Source of the DNA: Strigamia acuminata
Taxonomy: Eukaryota > Arthropoda > Chilopoda > Geophilomorpha > Linotaeniidae
Length of the DNA: 64,000 nt
Assembly: GCA_949358305.1 (NCBI GenBank)
Contig: OX442316.1
Location: 744,001-808,000, forward strand
Direction: 5' to 3'
The translations under genes and the position numbers were made by a program. The first letter of the stretch is position 1; every line of letters begins with the position of its first letter. Positions 1-11,200 of this stretch are shown piece after piece. The notes below the pieces were generated by a model. That model searched no databases. It was not told the DNA's origin and worked only from the letters and a program-made list of their open reading frames with translations.

Positions 1-955
1 TTTGGTCTCTAAAATTAAATTTCGGATGAAGACAATTCTTTTTTTACCAAATATTAGATCTCAATTCATAGTGTCAAATAAAACAATTTACATCTCTTTT
101 TACTCCCTTTTAGATTAATGTACATACAAAAGAAAAATCTTAATCTGTTTCAAATACAATATTTCTCATATTGGTCATATTACTTCATAAATTATACAAT
201 CATAATTTCCAACTTAACTTACTATTCAAGAAAAACTTACAAAACTTAAATTCAAAACTCAAATAAGAATGAAAATTAAACACTAATTAAACAATTCAAA
301 TTGGTTCGAATTATAATTAACCAAATTATTTCATCCATTTTTACCATAAACCTTCAGAAATAAAATACAACATTTAAATTTCACAATAAATTCTCATAAA
401 ATAATTTAACTCTTTTCAAAAAATAAATTTGTTTTTGGTTTTCATTATTTTCTTTAAAAATTTGAATTCTCTTCTAAAACATCAACTCTCTAAATCCTAG
501 AACATTTACAAAATTTTTGTGTTTGAAAATTTATTTACAATTCACATAATCAGTTTTATTCAAATTACGATAAACTTCACTAAATTCGCATTAATTACTT
601 CGCCTCGCAACCTCGGATTTTCATGTCATCAAATTTAACATTATTAAGAATTTTAATCTTACTGAAACCAATTTTTATCTGCTAATACTATGTAAAATAA
701 CATTTCTAACATATTTTCCTATTCATTAAAATTAATCCAAAGTCTAAGAAAATTATCAGCACGAATGAACGAAGATCGCGATTTGTTTCGTTTTGCAAAG
801 TTCGGTATTTTATACACTTTTAACCTAATATTTCAACTCAAAATCATACTAAAACACTTAAAATATGTTCACAAACCTCAAAAAACACAATTCAATTCAC
901 GACACAACAAATAAATATCAAAATTTAAGCTTTGGTTCACGCAAAAAGCTCGCAT
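1..955 (-). other. AT-rich spacer downstream of GypA-minus pol
   Basis: No gene is visible. It corresponds in position to the 928-bp spacer between pol and the Ulp1-like ORF in GypA-plus. It shares with that spacer a short conserved block (gcgatcttcgttcat on the minus strand, near 762-776). By analogy an ORF3 would begin at or just beyond the left edge, so its presence in this copy cannot be judged. Confidence 0.6.
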
Positions 956-3900
956 TCACCTCGGCGAAAATGTGGAGTAGCAATGGCGGTAGGATTTTCT
1001 CGCCTTCGGTCTGAGCTTGCGCGAACGATAGTCGTCGCTTTGTGTATCCGCGCCATCTAGTGGCGGGTTTTTAAGTTGTTTTTCAGTGTTTTCAAGTTCT
1101 GTTTGCGGTTCAAATAATGATTTGAGAGAAATTTGGTCACTATCATCGATATAACGTTCTTTTGCTTTGATTTGCTTTGTTTTTGTTGGCTTATCCAGAA
1201 TTTCAACTGCAATTTCTCCTTTTTTACTGATGTTTTTCACTTTTTCAGCAAATTTCACTTTCTTTTCTGGCATCTCTTTCAAAGCTTCGTCTATGTCTTC
1301 TTCAATTCTTGCTTTATACGGTTTCAACCTTTCTACGTTAACAATATCACTTTTCTTTCGTGTGGAATTAATAATTTCATAGTCATTTGGAGCTGTTCGT
1401 CGCACAATCTCGTAGGGGCCGGAAAATTGAGGTAAAAGCTTCTCTGACAGGCCAACTTTTCTATTTATGGTCTTCAAATAAACCAATTCACCTGGTTCAA
1501 ATTCTTTGTTGACTCTATCTTTGTCGAATCTTTTCTTACTTTTCTCTGACTGCTTTTGAAGTCGTTCATTTGCAATTTTCCTAGCCTGTTGCATGAATTT
1601 TGATGTGCGTAACGTGAACTCTTTTTGGGGCAGATTTAGGTTAACATCTATTGTCAAATCCACATCATATCCTCGAAGAAGATAGTGCGGTGTGTAACCT
1701 GTTGTTTCATGAACTCCCGTGTTGTAGGAAAACAGGACAAATGGCAGGAACTCATCCCAATCGGTGTGATCATCATTAACATAACTTTGCAACATTTTTG
1801 CGAATGTCGCATTAAATCTTTCTGTTAATCCATTGGTCCTTGGGTGGTATCCTGACGTTGTTTTATGCAAACTTTTGAATAAATTAGATACTTCTTCAAT
1901 CATTTGGTTCCTGTATTCCGTTCCACGGTCGCTTAAAATTTCTCTTGGGCTGCCTTCCTTAAGAATCACTTCATAAACCAAAGTCTTTGCTGCTTCTAGA
2001 GCTGTTCCTACTGGTGCAGCTCTTGCAATCACAGATCTTGACAAATAATCAGTCACAACGAAAACGTGTTTATTTCCTAGTTTTGACAATGGGAAAGGTC
2101 CAAGTGTGTCCATTCCAATCCGCTCGAATGGTTTTGAGACGGTTGACCACGGTTGCATTAGTCCTTTAGCTGGAGTTGTCATCGATTTTGCTTTTGCGCA
2201 GTTTTGGCAGGACAAGACGTATTTTCTAACGTCGGTGTAAATTCTTGTCCAAAAGAATCTTGTTCTTATTCGTTTCCATGTTTTTGCCAAACCTAAGTGA
2301 GCTCCTAGTAATCCGTCGTGCATTTCATGCAATACATCCTTCTGGAGTTGTTTCGGAACTACTAGCAATAATCCTTCTGTATTTAGGGAACTTGAAGAGT
2401 TTTTCTTCCTAAATAACGTTTTCTCGTGGAGCACGTACTGCTTAAGCGGTCGTCTCCTCTTCTTTGGAAGTTGCTCTAGGTTTTCAACTGCTGTAATTAG
2501 GTCCAGTAGTTTGGGATCCATCCTCTGTTGTGCAGGGAGGTCCAAATTTTCCAAGAAAAGCGAAGGTAATTTTTCTATTTCTTCTTCACTCATCTGGTCT
2601 GGTATCCTACTTAGTGCATCGGCGTCTGTGTGCTTTTTGCCGCTTTTATACACTATATCGAAATCAAAGTCTACTAATTGCAATGCCCATCTGGCTAAAC
2701 GTCCATTGGGGTTTCGGACTGACTTCAGCCATTGGAGGGGTTGGTGGTCGGTTATTATTTGGAATTTCTGTCCGTACAAGTAAGGTCTGAATTTCTGTAC
2801 TGCAAACATTATAGCGAGACACTCTCTTTCAGTGGCGGTGTAGTTTTGTTCCGCTGTGCTCATCAGTTTGCTTGCATACGCTACAACTCGCTCCTGGTTG
2901 TTGATCTTTTGCTTCAGAATGGCTCCCATTCCATACGCACTTGCGTCGGTTGATACTATGAATGGCTGTGCAAAGTCTGGATGCGCCAACACCGGTACTG
3001 TTATTAATGCATTTCGGAGTGTGATGAACGCTGTATCGTGGGGTGGTCTTCAGTCAAACTTCTCGTCCTTTTTAGTGAGATTCACCAGAGGTTTAGAAAT
3101 GTCTGCAAATCCCTTGATGAATTTTCGGTAATAAGAGCAGAGTCCTAAAAAACCACGTAGTTGTTTAACGTTCACAGGAAGTGGAAACTTCGCGACTGCT
3201 TCCAGGTTCCTGGGATCTGGTGAAACTCCATCAGCATCAACCACATGTCCTAAGTATCGAATGGTGTCGGTGGCAAACGTACATTTACTCAGCCTAACTT
3301 TCAGGTTTGCCATTCTGAGCTTTTCAAAAACTGCGTCCACATCCACGAGGTGCTGTTCGAATGTCTTCGAGAATATTATTAAATCATCGAGGTACGCTAT
3401 GCATACCTTTCCCAAGAGGTTCCCAAGCACTTTATTCATCAATTTTTGAAAGGCGGCTGGGCTGTTACATAATCCCATTCCGAGGACATTAAACTCATAA
3501 TGTCCGCTTGACGTCGTGAACGCTGTCTTTTCACGATCTTGTTCGTCTATTTCGACTTGGTGGTATCCCTGAATGAGATCCATCATCGAAAAATACTTCG
3601 CACCCGCTAGTTGATCTAGGGTGTCGTCGATACGTGGTAAGGGATAAACCATTTTCTTCGTTACTGCGTTTAAACGTCTCCAATCAACGCAAAATCTCCA
3701 TCTGCCGTCTCTTTTCTTAATGAGTAGTACTGGTGCACTCCATGGGCTCTCGGATTCTCTAATTACTCCTTGTTCAAGTAACTTCTTTGTTTCAGCCTCC
3801 TCGATTTCTTTTTCCTTAATGGATCGTCTATAAGGTTGCAAGTGGATTGGAGGAGAGTCTCCTGTATCAATACGATGTTTTATTGCCTGTGCTCTGCCTA

Positions 3901-4774
3901 AGTCACTGTCAGATGTTGCAAATCTATCCGAATTCTTCTCTAGCAGCTGTCGCATCAATTCCTGTTGAGTTGGTGTCATATTCTCATTTGCCATGGCCTT
4001 GCTAAAGTCAAATTGATCAGCTCTTTTTTCATCTAACAAGCCAGACTCAATCACGTAAAATGCTTTTGCAACTGCTGAGTTTTTTCCTAAATAGATTGTC
4101 TTTTTAGTTGGATTCGCAACACGCAGAACTCCTTCACCTTTTCTGAATTTAGTCAATGTCTTGCAACAAATCACGCCAAATCGATCAATTACTCCACTTA
4201 ATGGTTCTACAAACAATTCATCATCAACTTTCTTTGCTATTTTTATTGGTACTACACATTCATGTAAAGCTGGTATCGTTATTGGTTTTAAAACACGTGC
4301 AATATAGTTTTGTTCAGTGTAATTCTTGGACATTGGGAATACTTCTTGTTGTTTATCTTTTGGCCCTACAAAGATCTTCTGTTGGTCATAGTCGAGCTGG
4401 CACCTTGCAGATCTCAAAAAATTATCTCCTAGCAGTAAATGGTTGCCAAATCCGCTGACAATCAGCACTTCAATAGTATGTTGTTGTTGTCCAACATCAA
4501 TGGTAATCCTGGTTTTTCCTACTGGGGTTATCAATGAACCATCTACAACTCTAAGTCGAACATGTGGACATGGTTGGTATTTGAGCTGCAGAGTTCTTAC
4601 CAAATCTTCATTAATGATGTTGCGATAACCTCCGGAATCCAAGACACCAGTGACTTCCAAACCATTCACTACTACTGGAATCTGCAAAAGTTCATCTGTG
4701 GCGTTCAGCTCAATGATTTCTAATTTTCTCTTTTTGAATTTCTTCTTGTTTTTCCGTCTTTGTGGCCATTCTAG
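956..4774 (-). pseudogene. pol: GypA-minus pol polyprotein with a single in-frame nonsense codon
   Basis: Polyprotein of a Ty3/gypsy element: protease, reverse transcriptase, RNase H and integrase. Visible motifs in order are protease LDSGG, RT block FCVDWRR, catalytic YLDD (YLDDLIIFS), RNase H STDAS, integrase HHCC finger (CQNCAKAK at its end), the D-D35-E set with SDRGTEY and TERFNAT, and a GPY/F module (SGPYEI). The frame is entered by -1 slippage at the GGGAAAC beside the gag stop. The reading frame is continuous except for one TGA at 3050-3052, just after KKDEKFD, where the sister copy has a Trp codon. The frame stays open on both sides, so this is a point nonsense mutation between RT and RNase H, not an indel. 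The protein closely parallels the intact pol at 8258-12061. Confidence 0.9.
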
Positions 4775-6195
4775 TTTCCCGATTGATTAGCTGGTCCACC
4801 ACGTGGGGCTCCTCGTTGACCTCGGCCTCCTTGGTAATTTTCAATGAAATTTTTACCTTTATAGTTTGGATTTCGTGGGTGACCTTGGTTATTTGGATTC
4901 CCCTGTCTTTGACCTTGTTGTTGTTGTTGCGGTGGATTCCATTGCTGTTGTGGCTGTTGTTGTTGTTGGAATCCTTGGCCAGAATTATTCCACTGATTGT
5001 TCCAATTGCCTCTGTTTTGACCTTTATTATTGTTCCATCCTCTACCTTGGTTCCAATTGCTATTGTTATTCCACCATCCACGTTGTTGTCCAGGTCGCCC
5101 TCTAAAGTTTCCTCTATTATAGAACTGGGCCTGGTTTGGATGTGGCGTATACCATTGATTTTGGTAGAAGACTGGAGTGACCTCTGCATATTGAACGTCC
5201 CCAAACTGCTGCTGTTGTCTTAGCACTTTGACCTCTGCTAACAACTCGTCTTTTGTTTTATTGACGTCGCTCGGTTCTACCAAGCAACTCGGTGTCACCT
5301 CACCTGTTGTATCAACAGCTTTTTGCAGTAGGGTTAGTAAAACTTCTGCAGGATCCTCATTGAATGCGTGGGCTTCCAACAATCCAAGTTGTGATGTTAA
5401 TTGGTCCAACGTCTTTGGGTAATTGGCTACTAATTTATCTCTGATCACCTTCTTCAGTCCTTGAAACACGTGAAATATCTTTTGATCTTCCGTGAACGAC
5501 GGTCTTGCATAAGAGCATTCCTTTAATATTTTCTGCATGTGTTCCAAAGCTGTTCCGTCCTTGTGCTGCATTGCTTGTAATTTCGCCAAAATTGCTGTTA
5601 TTTGTCGTCGAAATTTTGTTTTCAACGCATCTTTCCATTCAGTCCAAGTTCTAGTCGGATGTAATGGAAGTTGGTCTAAATACCACGATGATGCAGAATG
5701 TTTCAGCACAATTGACAGATGTTTAATTCTTTCAGTATCATCGGCAATCGTATCTTCGTATCCAATTAACCATGTGTCGATATTTCCAGTGGCTGGATCA
5801 AAATCAACTGGATTTCTTCTATTAACCACTAAATTTTGTAATACTGTTTGTATTGCCAACATTTCTGGCGATGGCGAAGCATTAGCCATCTTAATTGGAG
5901 ATTGTTCTTTATTAATACACAAATATGAAAGTTCTAAATTTGGTTGCTCCTCAACGTCTTGGAAAATGTCCTTCTCGTCTGCGTCGTCTAGATCACTCTG
6001 TTCCCGTATCAATAGTTCTCCTAATTGCTCCACCTCGTGTGGAAACAATTCAGCTTGAAGATCAGCACTAACAACTCGTATACGGTGCTGTTGCGGGGTT
6101 TCACCTTCCCTTTTTTGAGTTTTAAGTTCCTCTTTGGGTTTTGGCTTCCTCTTTCGCTCAGTCACCTTGACGCTCAATGCTGTCTCTTCTTCCAA
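4771..6195 (-). CDS. gag: GypA-minus Gag, zinc-knuckle-free with a Q/N/G-rich tail
   Basis: Structural Gag protein, recognised by position between leader and pol and by a capsid-like helical core (around SSWYLDQLPLH and LQAMQHKDGTALEHMQ). The last 120 or so residues are extremely rich in N, Q, G, W and RG dipeptides, with poly-Q runs. No CCHC knuckle is present, so nucleic-acid binding presumably rests on the RGG-like tail. The open frame runs up to a stop at 6277-6279, but the first ATG is only at 5887-5889. The upstream 102 charged residues look coding, so an original ATG may have been lost or translation may start elsewhere. The frame ends at TAG 4771-4773, directly after the GGGAAAC heptamer. 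Confidence 0.8.
   Translation of the reverse strand: MEEETALSVKVTERKRKPKPKEELKTQKREGETPQQHRIRVVSADLQAELFPHEVEQLGELLIREQSDLDDADEKDIFQDVEEQPNLELSYLCINKEQSPIKMANASPSPEMLAIQTVLQNLVVNRRNPVDFDPATGNIDTWLIGYEDTIADDTERIKHLSIVLKHSASSWYLDQLPLHPTRTWTEWKDALKTKFRRQITAILAKLQAMQHKDGTALEHMQKILKECSYARPSFTEDQKIFHVFQGLKKVIRDKLVANYPKTLDQLTSQLGLLEAHAFNEDPAEVLLTLLQKAVDTTGEVTPSCLVEPSDVNKTKDELLAEVKVLRQQQQFGDVQYAEVTPVFYQNQWYTPHPNQAQFYNRGNFRGRPGQQRGWWNNNSNWNQGRGWNNNKGQNRGNWNNQWNNSGQGFQQQQQPQQQWNPPQQQQQGQRQGNPNNQGHPRNPNYKGKNFIENYQGGRGQRGAPRGGPANQSGN
4774..4780 (-). promoter_or_regulatory. -1 ribosomal frameshift heptamer GGGAAAC (GypA-minus gag/pol)
   Basis: On the minus strand the gag codons read tcG GGA AAC TAG, a canonical X XXY YYZ slippery site immediately before the gag stop. 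Slipping one base back opens the pol frame. The same heptamer and context are conserved in GypA-plus at 8252-8258. No pseudoknot was tested. Confidence 0.8.
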
Positions 6196-6276
6196 CTCCT
6201 CTTCTTTCTTAACACCTGAGAGCAGGTAATCCGTTACGTATTTTGAAAACGCGTAACGTCTAGAGTCCGCAATGAT

Positions 6277-7241
6277 TTATTAAACGTAGAGAAGACACAA
6301 TCCTTTGGGTCGAAGCAATTCCTTTTTATTAATAAACACCTTTCACAAAACAAACACTTTCACTTTCTGAAATAAATTCAATAATTAAACAATTCAATTT
6401 TCACGGTCATTTATAAAAAACACTAAATAACTATCAGTAAACATTCAACAAAATATCCTGAAAAACAATCAATTATCAAACAATCCACTTCAAAACAATT
6501 CAATTTTCATTGTCATTATCTTTATATAATTCAATTTCAAAATTGTCAAAATTTTCATCAGTAAATATTCAAGAAAACTCTCTATTAGTAATTCTTTACA
6601 AAATCCCCCGAAAAAGAAACAAATTCACTAATAAATCTGAACAATATATCTTATTAATATTCAATTCCATCAAAACACTTTATCAATGAACAATTTACAA
6701 AATATTCTGAAATTCAAAACTATTCATTAGCAAATTCAGGTAATTTCTCTCTATTAATTCTCAATTTTATCAAAAACACCATGAATAAATTCTTTATCAA
6801 ATAAACAATTTCATCATAAACAATTCACAAATTCAAATTTCATTCAATCATTAAATCAAACAACACCAACTGTAAAGTCATCCAATTAAATATTCAATTG
6901 CTTTATTTAGCTTTTCTACTTTTAACTTCATTAACTCTAATTGACTCTATTTACAATGAGTCACTCTTATTTTTCCTATCATTTCTTACAGTGAGTCATG
7001 CATATTCAAATTAGGTTGGGCTCTTTCTAAATTTTATAAGATTTTCAATCAATTTTAAAGCTAATTTTCACCAATTTTAACTCTAATTTTGCCAATTTTT
7101 GAGTTTTTCAACTCTAGATTTTGATTTCTTAATGCTAATTTGCAAATTTTTAATGAATTTTCACAAATTTTGACTATTTTTTTATTAAATTTTTCAAATT
7201 TGGGTTTTTCTATTTTAATTTTGGGGCTGTATTTGGGGAAA
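6277..7241 (-). other. GypA-minus 5' leader
   Basis: AT-rich untranslated leader of nearly 1 kb between the primer-binding site and the gag open frame, rich in caatt/aattc tracts. No gene or RNA structure is recognised in it. Confidence 0.6.
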
Positions 7242-7256
7242 CCGCAATCTCCACCA
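7242..7256 (-). promoter_or_regulatory. GypA-minus primer-binding site
   Basis: Three bases inside the 5' LTR the minus strand reads TGGTGGAGATTGCGG. It starts with the TGG expected to pair with a tRNA CCA end. The tRNA species is not recognised. Confidence 0.6.
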
Positions 7257-7259
7257 CTT

Positions 7260-7837
7260 TGTTATGTGGGATTTAGGCCCACTTGAGGCTACCCACACAA
7301 CTGGGATATGATAGGAAATAAAGAGTCATTTTAATTAGGTTTAAATTCAATCTAGTTTTTATTTAACCAGACAGCAAAGCTGTTTGATTATTCTTTCAAA
7401 TGGATGAGTTTACTCTGTTTACATTGGCACAATTCTTAAACTCAAATAATGAACTACATAAATTATATAAATTATATAAACTCTAATTATAAATCATAAG
7501 TGACACTCTGAATTGAGATGCAATCTGAAACTATTAAATAGTGATTAAATTAATAACAATTTCTGCAGCCAGCCAAGAACAGGCTGACATTGGATAGGAG
7601 GGATTTGAGTTCACTCTCAAGTGAGAGCCGGAAGAGAACTGTCAAACTTGGGCGGATTCACTTCACAGGAAAGCTCCTGTTACCCCCTTTAACTAATTGA
7701 TAAGTCCAGTGACGAGGCAATGATGTAATCGATTGCCAACGCCATCTATGGACGAAATTTAGCAACTTTTATCCGAATTATAGCCGAATTACGCGATACG
7801 GGTCGTCCGTTGATCGGGACGGCCTGTACGCGTAGCA
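7260..7837 (-). repeat. 5' LTR of GypA-minus
   Basis: 578 bp on the minus strand, starting TGCTACGCGTAC and ending CCCACATAACA. It is diverged from, but clearly related to, the GypA-plus 3' LTR: shared termini, a shared gttgctaaatttcg block and a following agatggcgt motif. The outer flank is ATAT and the inner flank is the primer-binding site. The 3' partner LTR is outside the window. Confidence 0.85.
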
Positions 7838-8261
7838 ATATGCAGAGGTTACTCCAGTCTTCTACCAAAACCAATGGTATACGCCACATCCAAACCAGGC
7901 GCAGTTCTCCAATAGAGGAAACTTTAGGGGACGACCTGGACAACAACGTGGATGGTGGAATAACAACAGTAATTGGAACCAAGGTAGAGGATGGAACAAT
8001 AGAGGTCAAAACAGAGGTAATTGGAATGATCAGTGGAATAATTCAGGTCAAGGATTCCAACAACAATACCCACAACAGCAATGGAATCCGCCACAACAGC
8101 AAGGGAACCCACCACAAGGTCAAAGACAACAGGGGAATCCGAATAACCAAGGTCATCCTAAAAATCCAAATTATAAAGGTAAAAATTTTATTGAAAATTA
8201 CCAAGGCCGAGGAAATCGAGGAGCCCCACGTGGTGGACCACCTAATGCATCGGGAAACTAG
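7838..8261 (+). pseudogene. gag: 3' fragment of GypA-plus gag
   Basis: Encodes the C-terminal Q/N/G/RG-rich tail of Gag (YAEVTPVFYQNQWYTPH onward), in register with the corresponding part of GypA-minus gag. The N-terminal half is missing because GypA-minus inserted at the ATAT in the codons preceding AEVTPV. The fragment ends with AAC TAG at 8256-8261, right after the slippery heptamer. The rest of the gene should resume on the far side of GypA-minus, outside the window. Confidence 0.85.
8252..8258 (+). promoter_or_regulatory. -1 ribosomal frameshift heptamer GGGAAAC (GypA-plus gag/pol)
   Basis: The gag frame reads tcG GGA AAC TAG. The pol frame is closed at 8243-8245 and open from 8246, so the overlap with gag is only about 16 bases and contains this perfect slippery heptamer. 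Conservation in both copies supports function. Confidence 0.85.
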
Positions 8262-11200
8262 AATGGCCACAAAGACGAAATAACAAAAAGAAGAGAAGAA
8301 GAAAAAGGAAGTTAGAAATTATTGAGTTGAACGCCACAGATGAACTTTTGCAAATTCCAGTAGTGGTGAATGGTATGGAGATAACAGGTGTCTTGGATTC
8401 TGGAGGTTATCGTAATATTATTAATGAAGATTTAGTAAGAACATTGCAGCTCAAATATCAACCATGTCCATACATTCGACTTAGAGTTGTAGATGGTTCA
8501 ATAATAATCCCGGAAGGAAAAACCAAGATCACTATTGACGTTGGACAACAGCAACACACCATTGAAGTGCTGATCGTCAACGGATTTGGCCACCATTTAC
8601 TGCTGGGACATAGCTTTCTGACATCTGCGAGGTGTAAACTTGATTATGACCACCAGAAGATCTTTGTAGGCCCAAAAGATGAACAACAAGAAGTTTTCCC
8701 AATGTCAAAAAATCATACCGATCAAAATTACATAGCTCGAGTTTTGAAACCTATTACTATACCAGCTTTACATGAATGTATAGTACCAATAAAAATTGCA
8801 AAGAAAGTAGACGATGAATTATTTATTGAACCACTTAGTGGAGTAGTAGATCGATTTGGAGTGATTTGCTGTAAAACATTGACCAAATTCAGAAAAGGTG
8901 AAGGAGTTCTGCGAGTTGCAAATCCGACTAAAAAAACAATTTATTTAGGACGTAATTCAGCAATTGCAAAAGCTTTTTATGTAATTGAGTCTGGCGTGCT
9001 TGATGAAAAAAGAGATGATCATTTTGACTTTAGCACGTCTATGGCAAATGACAATATGACGCCATCACAACAAGAGCTGATGCTACAATTGTTGAAGAAA
9101 AATTCAGATAGATTTGCGAAGACTGATAATGATTTAGGCAGAGCTCACACGATTAGGCATCGAATAGATACTGGAGATTCTCCTCCAATCCATTTACAAC
9201 CTTATAGACGATCGATTAAGGAAAAAGAAATCGAGGATGCTGAAACAAAAAAGTTACTTGAGCAAGGAGTCATTAGAGAATCCGAGAGCCCATGGAGTGC
9301 ACCAGTACTGCTCATCAAGAAGAGAGATGGCAAATGGAGATTTTGTGTAGATTGGAGACGTTTGAATGCAGTGACAAAGAAAATGGTGTATCCCTTACCA
9401 CGTATAGATGACACCCTAGATCAGCTAGCGGGTGCAAAGTATTTTTCAATGATGGATCTTATTCAGGGATATCACCAAGTTGAAATAGATGAACAAGATC
9501 GTGAGAAAACAGCGTTCACTACTTCAAGCGGACACTATGAGTTTAATGTCCTTGGAATGGGATTATGTAACAGTCCAGCAGCCTTTCAAAAATTGATGAA
9601 TAAGGTACTTGGTAACCTCCTGGGAAAAGTATGTATAGCATATCTTGACGATTTGATAGTGTTTTCAAAGACTTTCGACCAGCACCTCGTCGATTTGGAG
9701 GCAGTTTTCGAAAAACTAAGAGCAGCGAATCTCAAAGTCAAACTGAGTAAATGTACGTTTGCAACACACACCATACGATACCTCGGACATGTGGTTGATG
9801 CAGAAGGTATTTCACCGGATCCCAGGAACCTGGATTCTGTGGCCAAGTTTCCAATTCCTGTGAACGTTAAACAACTACGTGGTTTCTTAGGATTATGCTC
9901 GTATTACCGGAAATTTATTAAAGGTTTTGCGGACATTTCCAAACCTCTGGTGAATTTAACCAAAAAGGATGAAAAGTTTGATTGGGGACCTCCCCATGAG
10001 AAAGCATTCCACACGCTTCGAACAGCATTAATAACAGTGCCGGTGTTAGCGCATCCAGATTTTACTCAGCCTTTCATGATTTCATGCGATGCAAGTGCCT
10101 ATGGATTAGGAGCTATTTTGAAGCAAAAAGTCAACAATCAAGAGCGTGCCATCGCTTATGCAAGTCGTATGATGAGCACAGCAGAAATGAATTACACTGC
10201 AACTGAAAGGGAAATGTTAGCAATCATTTTTGCTATTGAAAAGTTTAGACCGTACTTATATGGACAGAAATTCCAAATTATTACCGACCATTCTGCCCTC
10301 CAATGGCTGAAAGGAGTCCGAAATCCAAATGGACGTCTAGCCAGGTGGGCGCTGCAACTAGCTGAGTATGATTTTGAAATATTTCATAAAAGTGGCAAGA
10401 AGCACACAGATGCTGATGCCCTGAGTAGGATCCAGGAAGAGTTAAGTGAAGAAGAAATCAAAAAATTGCCTTCGCTTCTCTTAGAAAATTTGGACCTCCC
10501 TGCTGAGCAGAGGAAGGATCCTAAACTTCTGGACCTCATAACAGCGCTAGAAAACCAAGAGCAACTTCCAAGAAAAAGAAGACGACCGCTAAAGCAGTTC
10601 GTTCTTCAAAACAAAACGTTGTTCAGGAAGAAAAAATTAAATAGTTCCCTGAACATGGAAGATTTGTTACTAGTAGTTCCAAAACAACTTCAAACAGATG
10701 TATTATACGAAATGCACGATGGATTACTAGGAGCTCATTTAGGTTTGGCAAAAACGTGGAAAAGAATAAGAACACGATTCTTTTGGACAAGAATTTATAG
10801 GGACGTTAGAAATTACGTCTTGTCCTGCCAAAGTTGCGCGAAAGCAAAAACGATGACTACACCAGCGAAGGGACTAATGCAGCCATGGTCAACAGTTTCA
10901 AAGCCTTTTGAGCGAATTGGAATAGATACGCTTGGACCATTTCCATTATCACGTCTTGGAAATAAACATGTTTTTGTTGTGACTGATTATCTTTCGAGAA
11001 ATGCAATAGCTAGACCAGCAGCAGCAGCTACAGCTTTAGAAGCAGCGAGAACGTTGTTATATGAAGTAATTCTGAAAGAAGGCAGTCCAAGAGAGATATT
11101 AAGTGACCGTGGAACGGAATACAGGAACAAAATGGTTGAGGAAGTCTCAAATATGTTTAAAAGTTTGCATAAAACTACGTCAGGATACCATCCAAGAACA

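Larger units (their letters stand above)
1..7837 (-). mobile_element. Ty3/gypsy LTR retrotransposon GypA-minus, 3' end beyond the window
   Basis: Read on the minus strand from 7837 down: a 578-bp 5' LTR (TG...CA), a primer-binding site, a leader of about 1 kb, gag, a GGGAAAC frameshift site, pol and a spacer that runs off the window edge. The base after the LTR (7838) opens ATAT and then continues directly into gag of a second, plus-strand copy of the same family. GypA-minus therefore inserted into gag of GypA-plus. Its 3' LTR and any ORF3 lie left of position 1. It carries one nonsense codon in pol, so it is probably not autonomous. Confidence 0.9.

Noticed and set aside
4710-5204. 164- and 157-codon ORFs (4710-5204 minus, 7810-8283 plus) as separate genes
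   Set aside because: They are third-frame readings of the repetitive gag tail; compositional bias in gag keeps the other frames open.
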